From Arcanobacterium haemolyticum (GTDB lineage: Bacteria; Actinomycetota; Actinomycetes; Actinomycetales; Actinomycetaceae), in contig JADYUX010000002.1 in assembly GCA_021532125.1 (NCBI GenBank), positions 372,001 through 436,000 on the forward strand: a stretch of 64,000 bases of DNA, in the 5' to 3' direction. A program made the position numbers and the translations under genes. Position 1 is the first letter of the stretch. Each line of letters begins with the position of its first letter. Shown here piece by piece: positions 8,052-19,393 of the stretch. Below the pieces are notes generated by a model. That model was not told the origin of the DNA and ran no database searches. It was given only the letters and a program-made list of their open reading frames with translations.

Positions 8052-10622
8052 TTATGCGCGAAGTGTCGCACCGAGTTTCTTCTGAGCCTGTTTGAGAATC
8101 TTCTTCCGCAAGCCAGCCGTTTCGTCAGCTTTCAGTGTGTGATCCGAACGGAAACGCAGCGCGAACGCAAGCGACTTCTTCCCGTCGTCAACCTGCTCAC
8201 CCGTGTAGATGTCGAACAGGCGCACATCCTCAAGCGCGGAACCCGCCGCCTTGACGATGACATCATGCACCTGGCGAACCGTCACAGATTCATCGACGAC
8301 AAGAGCAATATCTTCTTTTGCTACCGGGCTTGTGAGGACCGGATCGACGGAGATGACCGCGCTGCCACGAGCAGCGAAGATGGCATCGGCATTGACTTCG
8401 AAAGCGATCGCACGTTTCGGAAGGTCGAAGGCCTTGCACACCGCCGGGGCGAGCTCGCCTGCATAGCCGACGACCTTTCCACCAGACGAAATCTCGGCAC
8501 AACGGCCCGGGTGGAATGGTGCGTAGCTGCCTTGGGCTACGTCGAGATCAAGGCCGATCGTCCGCCCGATTGAGAGCACAGCGTCAATCGCATCGCGCCA
8601 ATCCCAGTTTTCGACAGGGTAGCCGAATTGAGCGGCGCTACGAGGGCCTGCAGCTACGCCTGCAATGTGGAGCGGCTGTGCGGGAATCGCCTTCGTGAGA
8701 GCCGAGATCTCATCCTCGGACGGGCGAGATCCAACCGCGGGCCCTACCGCCGCCACAATGCCGGAAGGGCGAGCAACGACACCCGATTCAACAATGGCGA
8801 GAGTTGGATTCGAGCGGGCAACGTTGAGCTTCGCAGTATCGAGCAACGTATCAAGGAGCGAGGTACGAAGGTAGGGTGCGTCCTCCTGGAGTGGGTTTGC
8901 CAAGCGCACGGCAACGCGCCGTTCGTCGTCGCTCGCGATGCCCTGCTTATCGAAGGTGCCATCGCCGACGAACGGGTAGGACAGCACTTCCACCCAACCG
9001 GTTTCCGCGAGCGTTGTCATGGCGTCACGACGTTGACGCTGCGACGCGGTGAGTCCACGGCCCGGAACTACGGCCGGGAAAATGCTCGGAATCTCGTCGT
9101 ACCCGACGAGGCGCGCGATTTCTTCGACAAAATGAGCCGGGCCGACGAGATCTGGGCGCCACGTCGGTGGTGTCACCTTGAGTACGTCGCCGTCACCGTC
9201 AACACGGCAGCCGATATCAACAAGAATGGCGCGGATGCGCTCACCCGGAACGTCGAGTCCGGTGAGGCGTGCGACCTCGGCTACAGGGAAATCCTGGGTT
9301 TCCACCGGCGCAACATTATTGAGATCGCCAACTTCGGATCCGGCAGTGCCACCGCCGTATTCAACGAGCAGATCGACAACCGCCTGGGCCGCGACGGCCG
9401 GAAGGAGCGGATCAACTCCGCGCTCGAAGCGCTTAGCAGCTTCGCTCGGGAGTTTATGGCGCCGTGCAGTGCGCGCAATTGATACGGGCTCGAAGTGGGC
9501 CGCCTCAATCAACACATTCGTGGTGTCGTCCGTGATCTCAGTGTCTGCGCCACCCATAACACCGGCGAGGCCGAGGATGCGGGCGCCATGCCCTCCTGCG
9601 CAATCTGTGATGAGAAGGTCCTCGGGGTCAAGCTCACGCTCAACATCGTCAAGGGTCACAAGCTTCTCGCCGTCCTTCGCACGGCGCACAACGATTGGTC
9701 CCTCCACTTTGTCGAGATCGTATGCGTGCAGCGGCTGACCGAGATCAAGCATGACGTAATTCGTTGCATCGACAGCGAGGGAAATCGGGCGCATACCCGC
9801 CTGAGTCAAGCGATCCTGCAGCCACTTTGGCGACGGCGCCTTCGGATCGACACCGCGGACGATTCGCGTGACAAAGCGATCGCACCCTGCCACTCCATGA
9901 ATCGGCGCCTCGTCGTTAACCTCTACGACAAAAGCATCCGCCGTTGCCGTGGGCAGATCGTCTCGGATACCTGGATCAGTAAAGGCAGCACCAGTCGAAT
10001 GATGGTATTCACGGGCAACGCCGCGCATCGAGAAGCAGTATCCGCGGTCAGGAGTGATGTTAATCTCGAGCGTACGCCCGCCGATTCCCAAGAGCGGAAG
10101 TGCATCCGAACCGAGCTTCGGGAGCCGAGCCTTCGCCTCCTCGTCGTCTGCCTTCGCAAGGACGATAATTCCATGCGACGAATCGTCCGGAAGGCCAAGT
10201 TCAGCCGCCGAACAAATCATGCCGTCTGAGGTGTGGCCGTAGGTCTTACGGGCGGCAATAGCAAAACCGCCAGGGAGAACAGCCCCCGGAAGCGAGACAA
10301 CCACATAGTCTCCCGCTTCGAAATTGTGGGCACCGCAGATAATTCCTCGCGACGGAAGATCGCTCGGTTCCTTGCCTGTTCCGGGTTCGTCGTTGTATTC
10401 ACCGACATCCACTCGGCAATAGTTGATGACCTTACCGTTGGACTGCTCCTTCGGCTCGCGAGTGAGCACCTTGCCCACGACGACGGGACCCTGAATATCA
10501 GCCTCGTGGATTGTTTCCTCTTCCAAACCAACTTTGACGAGAGCCTGAGCTAGTTCTTCCGGTGTGAGCTCAGCCGGCAACTCAACGTGGGCTCCGAGCC
10601 ATTGAATCGGTACGAGTGGCAT
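8052..10622 (-). CDS. pheT: Phenylalanyl-tRNA synthetase beta subunit
   Basis: Large subunit of the alpha2beta2 enzyme that charges tRNA-Phe. Domain order over 856 residues is normal: N-terminal B1 strand (MPLVPIQWLGAHVELP), a tRNA-binding EMAP-like domain near residues 40-150, B3/B4 editing domain, B5 and a C-terminal FDX-ACB anticodon-binding domain (SPVAKEDIALVVDESV). The ATG follows the pheS stop by 2 nt, so the two are translated from one mRNA in stoichiometric pairs. Confidence 0.97.
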   Translation of the reverse strand: MPLVPIQWLGAHVELPAELTPEELAQALVKVGLEEETIHEADIQGPVVVGKVLTREPKEQSNGKVINYCRVDVGEYNDEPGTGKEPSDLPSRGIICGAHNFEAGDYVVVSLPGAVLPGGFAIAARKTYGHTSDGMICSAAELGLPDDSSHGIIVLAKADDEEAKARLPKLGSDALPLLGIGGRTLEINITPDRGYCFSMRGVAREYHHSTGAAFTDPGIRDDLPTATADAFVVEVNDEAPIHGVAGCDRFVTRIVRGVDPKAPSPKWLQDRLTQAGMRPISLAVDATNYVMLDLGQPLHAYDLDKVEGPIVVRRAKDGEKLVTLDDVERELDPEDLLITDCAGGHGARILGLAGVMGGADTEITDDTTNVLIEAAHFEPVSIARTARRHKLPSEAAKRFERGVDPLLPAVAAQAVVDLLVEYGGGTAGSEVGDLNNVAPVETQDFPVAEVARLTGLDVPGERIRAILVDIGCRVDGDGDVLKVTPPTWRPDLVGPAHFVEEIARLVGYDEIPSIFPAVVPGRGLTASQRQRRDAMTTLAETGWVEVLSYPFVGDGTFDKQGIASDDERRVAVRLANPLQEDAPYLRTSLLDTLLDTAKLNVARSNPTLAIVESGVVARPSGIVAAVGPAVGSRPSEDEISALTKAIPAQPLHIAGVAAGPRSAAQFGYPVENWDWRDAIDAVLSIGRTIGLDLDVAQGSYAPFHPGRCAEISSGGKVVGYAGELAPAVCKAFDLPKRAIAFEVNADAIFAARGSAVISVDPVLTSPVAKEDIALVVDESVTVRQVHDVIVKAAGSALEDVRLFDIYTGEQVDDGKKSLAFALRFRSDHTLKADETAGLRKKILKQAQKKLGATLRA

Positions 10623-10624
10623 CT

Positions 10625-11716
10625 TTAGTTACCCTTTCCGCGGGTGCCGAACTGAAGTGAGAATCGTTCGTCGCCCTCAACCATGTCGCGCATATCTGCA
10701 ATACCGTGGCGCAGCATGAGCGTGCGCTCAAGGCCCATTCCGAATGCGAAGCCCGTGTATTCCTCCGGATCGATCCCGGCATTGCGGAGAACTTCGGGGT
10801 TGACCATTCCGCAGCCACCCCATTCGATCCAGCCGGGGCCACCCTTCTTCTGAGGGAACCACAAGTCCATCTCGGCAGACGGTTCAGTAAATGGGAAGAA
10901 CGAGGGGCGCAGACGAGTGTGGGCGTCCGGGCCGAACATTGCCTTCGCGAAATGATCAAGGGTGCCCTTGAGATTCGCCATGGTGAGCCCCTTGTCCACC
11001 GCTAGGCCTTCGACCTGGTGGAAGACTGGCGTATGCGTGGAATCGAGGGCATCCGTGCGGAACACCTTGCCTGGGCATGCGATATAGAGTGGTGCACCGC
11101 GACGAAGCATCTCATGCGACTGGACTGGCGACGTGTGTGTGCGCATGACGAGGCCGCTCGTGGGTTCCAGTGCATCTGTACCTACGCGCTGGGTGCCCGA
11201 GATATAGAACGTATCCTGCATCTGACGCGCGGGGTGATCCGGACCGAAGTTCAGGGCATCGAAGTTGAACCATTCGTGCTCGATCTCTGGGCCTTCGGCA
11301 ATTTCCCATCCCATACCGACGAAGAAATCCGAGATATCCGAAATCAAGATAGAGAGCGGATGACTAGCCCCAACCGGCGAACGGCGCACGGGAGCCGTAA
11401 CATCAACAGTTTCTTCAGCGAGCACACGTGCCTCTGCTTCAGCCTCAAGGCGAGCAGTTGCCTCTCCGAGTGCCGCCTGAATTGCTTTACGGGCAGCTCC
11501 CATGAGCTTGCCAGCAGTCGGCTTGTCAGCCTTATCTAGGCTCCTGATCTGCGTGTTTGCTTGAGAAATGGGCGCACCGTCACCACTGTGAGCGAGGCGT
11601 GCCTCCTTCAATTCATCGAGAGTTTGAGCCTGCGCAAACGCGGCCTGTGCCGCCTCCACTGCCGCTGCAATGCCAGCCTCATCAAGGGGGCTCAGCCCAG
11701 TAGCTTCCTCAGACAT
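10625..11716 (-). CDS. pheS: Phenylalanyl-tRNA synthetase alpha subunit
   Basis: Catalytic class II subunit, 363 residues from the ATG at 11716. This start is chosen because AAGGAAAGG precedes it; the frame is open 27 codons further upstream without family similarity. The N-terminal coiled-coil arm (residues ~1-95) binds tRNA, and class II motifs follow, including MRTHTSPVQ and [19 protein letters not shown], then [17 protein letters not shown] at the end. First gene of the pheS-pheT-SDR operon. Confidence 0.97.
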   Translation of the reverse strand: MSEEATGLSPLDEAGIAAAVEAAQAAFAQAQTLDELKEARLAHSGDGAPISQANTQIRSLDKADKPTAGKLMGAARKAIQAALGEATARLEAEAEARVLAEETVDVTAPVRRSPVGASHPLSILISDISDFFVGMGWEIAEGPEIEHEWFNFDALNFGPDHPARQMQDTFYISGTQRVGTDALEPTSGLVMRTHTSPVQSHEMLRRGAPLYIACPGKVFRTDALDSTHTPVFHQVEGLAVDKGLTMANLKGTLDHFAKAMFGPDAHTRLRPSFFPFTEPSAEMDLWFPQKKGGPGWIEWGGCGMVNPEVLRNAGIDPEEYTGFAFGMGLERTLMLRHGIADMRDMVEGDERFSLQFGTRGKGN

Positions 11717-11886
11717 GTCTGCCTTTCCTTGTCCGCATCTCGCGTCATACCCCACTAATTCTAGTCGCACGCACACTTTCGGCGCGTTCCGGCCCACGTG
11801 TGCTCGGCCTCAGACCGTCACGTAAGCGAGCCGAAGCTCACGCGCCTTCGCTGCTCGTCGTCGCATCTTCTCCATGGCGTCTTGTT

Positions 11887-11892
11887 TAGGCT
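11887..11892 (+). promoter_or_regulatory. -10 element of a leaderless pfkB-family promoter
   Basis: TAGGCT, then TACACC, then the ATG at 11899; no Shine-Dalgarno. This spacing puts transcription start on the initiation codon. Confidence 0.5.
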
Positions 11893-11898
11893 TACACC

Positions 11899-12762
11899 AT
11901 GCGTACCGTGTTTTGTGGATTGACGACGATCGACTTCATCCAGAAAGTTGGGGAACTTCCTGGCCCGAATACCAAAGTGCAATCCGAGAGCGCCATCCTC
12001 GATGTCGGTGGACCTGCTGCCAATGCCGCCCGAACGGCTGCAGCTCTTGGCGCATATCCCACTCTCGTCTCGCCGATTGGCCCCGGAATTTTTGGAGAAA
12101 TGGCTTCGCAGTGGCTTGAGGAATCGCACGTCGCTATCGTCGATCTTGCCGACGAAGGTGACCCTTCGGTCTCCAGCGTCGTCGTTGATGCTCACGGGCA
12201 GCGCAACGTCGTCTCATCCAACAGCGCTGGCCGTTCGCATCGCTTCCCCGAGGCGAATATTCTCGATGGAGCGACTGCGCTCCTCCTTGACGGACACCTC
12301 CTCGATGTCCAGATCGCACTCGCGCGCACGGCCAAAGCGCAGGGCATCCCGGTTGTCCTCGACGGCGGCTCCTATAAATCCGGTATCGAATCCCTGATCC
12401 CCCATTGCAGCCACATCATTGTGTCGGCTGACTTCCATCTTCCCGGTGTTGCCGACGACGTTCTCCTTGAAACTCTCGCGTGGCGCGGAGCGACACTTGT
12501 AGCACGAACACGTGGCGACGAACCAGTTGAGGCTGTGTACCAGGAGAAGGCGTATAGCCTGCCAGTTCAGGTCGTTGATGTCGTCGATACCCTGGGCGCT
12601 GGCGACGTCCTTCACGGCGCCTTCACCGCCGCTCTCGGCGCGGGCGAGGATCCGTTAGAGTCCCTGGCTGCTGCATCGAGCCTCGCGACTCTGTCGGTTC
12701 AAGGCGATGGAGTGATGGCATGGGCGAAACTTCTCGAAGCTGAAGTCGATGAGGAAAGCTAA
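11899..12762 (+). CDS. PfkB/ribokinase-family carbohydrate kinase
   Basis: ATP-dependent sugar or nucleoside kinase of the PfkB family, 287 residues. The N-terminal signature GGPAANAARTAAALG and the C-terminal motif DTLGAGDVLHGAF with the catalytic aspartate are both present. The substrate is not readable; ribokinase-like, fructokinase-like or other PfkB activities are possible. It is monocistronic, divergent from pheS and convergent with the sigma factor gene, and appears to be leaderless. Confidence 0.88.
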   Translation: MRTVFCGLTTIDFIQKVGELPGPNTKVQSESAILDVGGPAANAARTAAALGAYPTLVSPIGPGIFGEMASQWLEESHVAIVDLADEGDPSVSSVVVDAHGQRNVVSSNSAGRSHRFPEANILDGATALLLDGHLLDVQIALARTAKAQGIPVVLDGGSYKSGIESLIPHCSHIIVSADFHLPGVADDVLLETLAWRGATLVARTRGDEPVEAVYQEKAYSLPVQVVDVVDTLGAGDVLHGAFTAALGAGEDPLESLAAASSLATLSVQGDGVMAWAKLLEAEVDEES

Positions 12763-12770
12763 AAGGCGTA

Positions 12771-12816
12771 CATGATGGTGGTGCCCGAAGCGAAAGCTTC
12801 GGGCACCACCATCATG
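12771..12816. terminator. Bidirectional hairpin with GAAA loop
   Basis: A perfect 21-bp inverted repeat (12771-12791 with 12796-12816) closed by a GAAA tetraloop between the convergent PfkB kinase and sigma factor genes. Confidence 0.85.
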
Positions 12817-12851
12817 AGATTGTTGTTTATTCCAGCGCAGCAGGCTCAGAA

Positions 12852-14405
<1,554 letters not shown>

Positions 14406-14503
14406 GTGAGCCCTTTCATCGACGGAAACGATCTTGCAAGCGGTGCGTGACCTTCATGAGGGCACACTCCGACACATATACTCCAACGCTCATAATCAGC
14501 GTC

Positions 14504-14517
14504 TTGTTCCCGAACAA
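14504..14517. promoter_or_regulatory. Palindrome in the sigA promoter region
   Basis: TTGTTC-CC-GAACAA, a perfect 6-bp dyad about 100 nt upstream of sigA and overlapping a possible -35 (TTGTTC on the minus strand). The half-site order is opposite to an actinobacterial LexA box, so I do not call it SOS. The binding factor is unknown. Confidence 0.35.
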
Positions 14518-14566
14518 TCCCCCATTTTTATGACGCTCACCACACCATCATGGCGCCCTGGACGGT

Positions 14567-14611
14567 AATGAGCCTGTTTAGATAGGTCGCCCATACCTAC
14601 ACAGGCTCATT
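14567..14611 (-). terminator. Hairpin downstream of gcvP
   Basis: Perfect 11-bp arms (14567-14577 with 14601-14611) with a second short stem inside (TAGGT/ACCTA), 43 nt past the gcvP stop. No strong U tract on the minus strand. Confidence 0.6.
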
Positions 14612-14653
14612 CACGACACGCCGACATTCATTCAGCGCTGTTGCATATCGGTA

Positions 14654-17542
14654 TTACTCGGATGCTTTCTCCTCGAATGCTTCCGGAGGTGGGCACGTGC
14701 ATTGGAAGTTGCGATCTCCCCACGCACCATCGATCCGCCGCACCGGTGGCCAGTATTTCCCGTCGACGAGCGAGCGAACAAACTCGGGATTTCGCCCGCG
14801 ACGACGAGCTTCGGCAACTCCCGGATACACAGCTTCGTCCCGCGAGTAAGGATGATTCCATTCTTCGGTGAGACACTCGGCCGTGTGGGGCGCGTTGACC
14901 AGCGGATTATCGTCACTACTCCACGTGCCACGCTCGACTTCGTCGACTTCCCCGGAAATCGCAATGAGAGCATCACAGAAGCGATCCAACTCGTCGAGGT
15001 CCTCCGACTCTGTCGGCTCCACCATGAGTGTCCCGGCGACGGGGAAACTCATCGTCGGGGCGTGGAAACCGTAGTCGATGAGGCGCTTGGCGATGTCATC
15101 TACCGTGATGCCAGCGCGCTGCTTGCATCCACGTACATCGACGATACATTCGTGAGCGACACGTCCACCGGGGCCCGAGTAGAGAATCGGCAGAGTATCT
15201 TTCAGGCGTGCAGCAATGTAGTTCGCTGCAAGAACGGCCATGGCCGTCGCCTCCTTGAGGCCCTCAACTCCCATGAGCCTCAGATACGCCCACGACAGCG
15301 GGAGCACTCCAACCGAGCCCCACTTCGATGCAGTCACGGCACCTTCACCTGGCCTCCCGCTTTCTCTCACTCCGGGGAACCCCGGGAGGAAGGGTGCGAG
15401 ATGGGACTTCGCGGCCACCGGCCCGATACCGGGGCCACCACCACCATGAGGGATGGCGAAGGTCTTGTGAAGGTTGAGGTGGGAGACGTCTCCCCCAAAA
15501 TCACCCGGGCGTGACCAACCGACAAGAGCGTTGAGGTTTGCTCCATCAACGTACACCTGCCCACCCGCGTCATGAATCATGCGCGTGATGTCGGTGATGT
15601 CAGACTCGTAGATGCCATGTGTGGAGGGATAGGTGACCATGATGGCGCCAATTCTCCCCTCGTATGTGGCAAGAAGATCAGCCAAATGATCCATGTCAAT
15701 TGAGCCGTCAGGAGCTGTCTTGACAACAACGACCTTGAACCCTGCGAGCCCAGCGGAGGCCGCGTTCGTCCCGTGTGCTGACGCCGGGATCAGACAGACG
15801 TCGCGGGCGCCGTCTCCCCGACTGGCGTGGTAGCCGCGAATCGCCAGGAGGCCGGCGAGTTCTCCCTGGCTACCTGCATTGGGCTGCAAACTGACGCTGT
15901 CGTATCCCGTGAGGTCAACGAGCCAGCGTTCCATATCGGCGACGATGCTCGCATACCCTGCGTGATCACTCTCGGGGGCAAGCGGGTGAATTCGCGCGAA
16001 GCCTTCGAGCGTCATCGCCGACACTTCAACTGCAGCATTGAGCTTCATCGTGCATGAGCCGAGTGGAATCATCCCGCGATCAAGCGCGTAGTCCTTGGCC
16101 GCGAGTCTGCGTAGGTAGCGCATCATCGCTGTCTCGGAGTGATAGGAATGAAACACCGCTTGCGTGAGGAACTCATCGTGGCGGTACATCGCACTCTCGA
16201 CTTCGATACGTTGAGTCTCTGCGTGGGAGGCGAAAGCCGCCGAGGCTTCAACGATGGTATCGACGATCTGCGGAGTCGTCCGTTCGTCGCAGGAGATCCT
16301 CACGCGGCCACCGCCGGCTCGGTACACGGTGATATCGTGCGCTAGCAGCGCCGCGGCGTAGTCGGCTTCACGCTCACCGAGATCGAGTTCAATCGTGTCA
16401 AAGAACGACGAATGTCGCACCGGCAATCCGAGCTCGGCGAGCCTCCCCGCGAGCGCGCGCGCACGGTCGTGGATGCGTTGCGCGATCGCCTTGATGCCTT
16501 GTGGGCCGTGGTAGACGGCGTACATTGAGGCGATGATGGCGAGGAGCGCTTGTGCGGTGCAGATGTTGCTTGTCGCTTTTTCACGACGAATGTGTTGTTC
16601 GCGTGTTTGGAGTGCGAGGCGGACAGCGGGGTGCCCTGCGCGATCTCGCGAGACGCCGACGAGCCTGCCGGGGATTTGGCGTTCGAGTTCGGGAGTTGTC
16701 GCGATGTATCCGGCGTGGGGTCCGCCGCCGCTCATGGGGATTCCGAAGCGTTGGACGGTGCCAACGGCGATGTCGGCGCCGAGGGAGGCTGGTGAGCGGA
16801 ATATGGCTAGGGCCATGAGGTCGGCGGCTACGATGAACTTTCCGCCGGCTGCGTGGATGAGTTCGGCGTAGTTCTCGTAGTCGCTGGCGTTTCTTATACG
16901 TCCGGAGGCGCTTGGGTATTGGACGACGAGTCCTGCACAGTCCTTGAGGTCGTCGTCTGTTGGTGCGTCGTCGATCCAGATGAGTTCTATTCCGCTGGCC
17001 TCGGCGCGGTTTTCAAGGACTGCCCGCGTCGAATCGAAGATATCGCTGTGGACGGCCAGGCGGGTACGTCCCTTCGTTGCCCGAGATGCGAGCAGCATTG
17101 CTTCGGCTACGGCCGAGGCTTCGTCGAGGAGGGATGCTCCAGCGACTCCTAGTCCGGTGAGCTCGGTGATGAGTGTCTGGAAATTGAGGAGTGCTTCGAG
17201 GCGGCCTTGGGAGATTTCGGGCTGGTAGGGGGTGTATGCGGTGTACCACGACGGGTTTTCGAGAATTGCGCGTCTGATGACCGCGGGGAGTACGACGTCG
17301 TAGAATCCCTGGCCGATCATTGATGTGCGTACTCTATTCATTCCGGCCAGTCGCGCGAGTTCTAATTCGACATCGGCCTCTGTGAGAGGTTCTGGCAGCG
17401 CCGTTGCTTCGCATGTTGATCTGATTGTCTCCGGCAAGGCCTCGTCCATGAGAGCAGTGAGGGAGGATACCCCGAGAGTGTCGAGCATACGAGCTCGCGC
17501 TTCGTCGCTCGGCCCTATGTGCCGTGCAACAAACTCTGTCAT
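14654..17542 (-). CDS. gcvP: Glycine dehydrogenase (decarboxylating), P protein
   Basis: PLP-dependent P protein of the glycine cleavage system, which decarboxylates glycine and passes the aminomethyl group to the lipoyl arm of GcvH. It is the long single-chain form (962 residues) with both halves fused. The PLP lysine lies in NLHKTFAIPHGGGGPG. I choose the ATG at 17542 (MTEFVARHIG): it overlaps the gcvH stop in an ATGA, so the two are translationally coupled, and the family begins here; the open frame runs 27 codons further up with no similarity. Confidence 0.96.
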   Translation of the reverse strand: MTEFVARHIGPSDEARARMLDTLGVSSLTALMDEALPETIRSTCEATALPEPLTEADVELELARLAGMNRVRTSMIGQGFYDVVLPAVIRRAILENPSWYTAYTPYQPEISQGRLEALLNFQTLITELTGLGVAGASLLDEASAVAEAMLLASRATKGRTRLAVHSDIFDSTRAVLENRAEASGIELIWIDDAPTDDDLKDCAGLVVQYPSASGRIRNASDYENYAELIHAAGGKFIVAADLMALAIFRSPASLGADIAVGTVQRFGIPMSGGGPHAGYIATTPELERQIPGRLVGVSRDRAGHPAVRLALQTREQHIRREKATSNICTAQALLAIIASMYAVYHGPQGIKAIAQRIHDRARALAGRLAELGLPVRHSSFFDTIELDLGEREADYAAALLAHDITVYRAGGGRVRISCDERTTPQIVDTIVEASAAFASHAETQRIEVESAMYRHDEFLTQAVFHSYHSETAMMRYLRRLAAKDYALDRGMIPLGSCTMKLNAAVEVSAMTLEGFARIHPLAPESDHAGYASIVADMERWLVDLTGYDSVSLQPNAGSQGELAGLLAIRGYHASRGDGARDVCLIPASAHGTNAASAGLAGFKVVVVKTAPDGSIDMDHLADLLATYEGRIGAIMVTYPSTHGIYESDITDITRMIHDAGGQVYVDGANLNALVGWSRPGDFGGDVSHLNLHKTFAIPHGGGGPGIGPVAAKSHLAPFLPGFPGVRESGRPGEGAVTASKWGSVGVLPLSWAYLRLMGVEGLKEATAMAVLAANYIAARLKDTLPILYSGPGGRVAHECIVDVRGCKQRAGITVDDIAKRLIDYGFHAPTMSFPVAGTLMVEPTESEDLDELDRFCDALIAISGEVDEVERGTWSSDDNPLVNAPHTAECLTEEWNHPYSRDEAVYPGVAEARRRGRNPEFVRSLVDGKYWPPVRRIDGAWGDRNFQCTCPPPEAFEEKASE

Positions 17543-17910
17543 GACTGCTCCTTGCAGAACGTCTCGTATTCGTCGCCGGTCATGAGCGATCCGCGCTCGG
17601 AGACTTCGACTTCGTAGAGCCATACGTCGTGTGGGTTGTCGGTGATGATCTTGGGGTCGTCGATGGCCTCCTGATTTACGGCTTTGACGATGCCTGAAGC
17701 GGGGGCGACGAGGTCGGATACCGACTTCGTCGATTCGATCTCGCCGCAGGGTTCGCCTGCCGTGATTTCGTCGCCTACCTCGGGGAGGCCGACATACACA
17801 GCTTCGTCGAGGGCATCTGCCGCGAACTGGGTAATGCCAACCTTTGCTGGTTCGTCCTCACTGATCCACTCGTGGTCAGCGCTGTAGGTGCGATCAGTTG
17901 GGTAGCTCAT
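17539..17910 (-). CDS. gcvH: Glycine cleavage system H protein
   Basis: Lipoyl carrier of the glycine cleavage complex, 123 residues as usual. The lipoylated lysine is K62 in ESTKSVSD. Typical N-terminus (YSADHEWI). The ATG has AAGGAG five nt upstream. It lies between gcvT (97-nt gap) and gcvP (4-nt overlap) in a single gcvT-gcvH-gcvP transcription unit. No lipoate ligase or lipoyl synthase gene is in view. Confidence 0.97.
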   Translation of the reverse strand: MSYPTDRTYSADHEWISEDEPAKVGITQFAADALDEAVYVGLPEVGDEITAGEPCGEIESTKSVSDLVAPASGIVKAVNQEAIDDPKIITDNPHDVWLYEVEVSERGSLMTGDEYETFCKEQS

Positions 17911-18007
17911 TTCTTCTCCTTTGAATCTCGTGAGTTTTACGAGGCTGCTTTTATGTCATCGTAATCCAGGTCAAGCACGCCGAGCCGCTCCTCGTGCGGC
18001 GGGGCTG

Positions 18008-19111
18008 TCATGCCCGCGTTCGTGAGTAGAACGGCAGTTTGACGACCGTCATGGGGAGGTCTGTCCCTCGAATATTGGCAATGACGGTGTCGCCCTCCGT
18101 CAATCCTGGCTTCACGCGGGCGAGGGCGATCGGGTGCCCAAGAGTTGGCGAGAGTACGCCAGAGGTCACTGTGCCGATAGATTCACCATTGAAGCTGATG
18201 TCACTTCCTGCTCGTGCCGCCCGCTTTCCTTCGCCGGCGAGTCCCACTAGCTCCCATTCTTGGGGACGGTCGCGCAGTGCGCTTGCTCCGACGAATGTGT
18301 GCTTCCCAATCAGTGGAGCGAGGCCGACGTCCTTAGGGCTGACTGTGCGGTCAAGTTCATGTCCATAGAGGCACATTCCTGCTTCGAGTCGGAGCGTATC
18401 GCGGGCCGCGAGGCCACACGGCCGCAGGCCGTATGGTGCACCGACCTCAAGTGCTCGGCGGTATGCCGTGTCTGCAAGCGTCGCTGGCATCATGATTTCG
18501 TATCCGATTTCGCCTGTGTATCCAGTGCGGGCTAGACGAACTTTGACGCCGTCGAGATCGAGTTCAGCAATGCGGTAGTAGCGCAGGGCACGAATCGCTT
18601 CGTCGTTATCTGGGCCGAAGAGAGCACAGACAGTTTCTACGGAGTTTGGCCCTTGTATAGCAATGAGCGCGCGGTTGAGCGTCTCATCGGTGATGCTCAC
18701 TCGTGCCTCAGGCAGAGCTGCTCGCGACCTGGCTGTCAGTTCACCGACCACTGTCTCTCGGTTGGCGGCATTGGCGACAACAAGGAAAGTCGATTCGGCG
18801 AGTCGATAAACGATGAGATCGTCGATGATTCCACCGTCTTGGTCAAGTATGAGTGAGTATTTCGCGCGCCCAATGTCCATCCGTGAGGGTGCCGTGCACA
18901 ACGATGCGTCGAGGACGGTGGCCGCGTCTGGCCCTTCGATATCGATTTGCGCCATGTGGGAGAGATCAAAGAGTCCGCAAGCCTCGCGCACTACTGTGTG
19001 TTCTTCTTTGTCGGAGGAAAAGCGCAGCGGCATGTGCCAGCCTGCGAAGCTCGTGAATTTCGCACCGACTTCCGAGAGCACTGGCTCGAGAGGCGTACGC
19101 ACATCTTCCAT
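18008..19111 (-). CDS. gcvT: Aminomethyltransferase, T protein
   Basis: Tetrahydrofolate-dependent T protein that releases ammonia and 5,10-methylene-THF from the aminomethyl-lipoyl group. 367 residues with the family signatures GLFDLSHMAQIDIEGPDA near residue 50 and LEAGMCLYGHELDRTVSP near residue 240. The ATG is preceded by AAGGAGG. First gene of the gcv operon. I read the 280 nt upstream for the paired glycine riboswitch aptamers found before many gcv operons and did not see their conserved cores. Confidence 0.96.
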   Translation of the reverse strand: MEDVRTPLEPVLSEVGAKFTSFAGWHMPLRFSSDKEEHTVVREACGLFDLSHMAQIDIEGPDAATVLDASLCTAPSRMDIGRAKYSLILDQDGGIIDDLIVYRLAESTFLVVANAANRETVVGELTARSRAALPEARVSITDETLNRALIAIQGPNSVETVCALFGPDNDEAIRALRYYRIAELDLDGVKVRLARTGYTGEIGYEIMMPATLADTAYRRALEVGAPYGLRPCGLAARDTLRLEAGMCLYGHELDRTVSPKDVGLAPLIGKHTFVGASALRDRPQEWELVGLAGEGKRAARAGSDISFNGESIGTVTSGVLSPTLGHPIALARVKPGLTEGDTVIANIRGTDLPMTVVKLPFYSRTRA

Positions 19112-19393
19112 AGTTCCTCCTTGAACTTCGTTGTGGTGCAGGATTGTGCTTCACCGCGGAGAACCTGCCCGCCATGTACGAATCGAGGCTAGCAGCAGCT
19201 CGCTCCGCGTCATCGATGAGCTTCCTGTATTCCCACTGCCAGGGTACAAGTAACTGGCGCGTGACGTGGGCATTTTCACGGAGTCAAACCGAGGAAACAT
19301 ACACGAGTCTCATGTCGAGTTTGATTTCACCATCACCATCCCCGCCCGTGAAGGCAAAACATGGCGACGAGAAGCGACGCGCGCCGTGCCACA

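Noticed and set aside
8628-9482. 284-codon plus-strand frame opposite pheT
   Set aside because: Antisense shadow of a full-length conserved gene without its own signals.
19112-19300. Glycine riboswitch before gcvT
   Set aside because: The conserved aptamer cores were looked for on the minus strand and not found; a covariance-model search would settle it.
19112-19393. A minus-strand open stretch (about 19112-19275) with protein-like sequence (PWQWEYRKLIDDAERAAASL) between DUF4192 and gcvT
   Set aside because: It is closed by a stop upstream, lacks any ATG/GTG with a Shine-Dalgarno at its beginning and runs out of frame into gcvT; a gene remnant is possible but not supportable.
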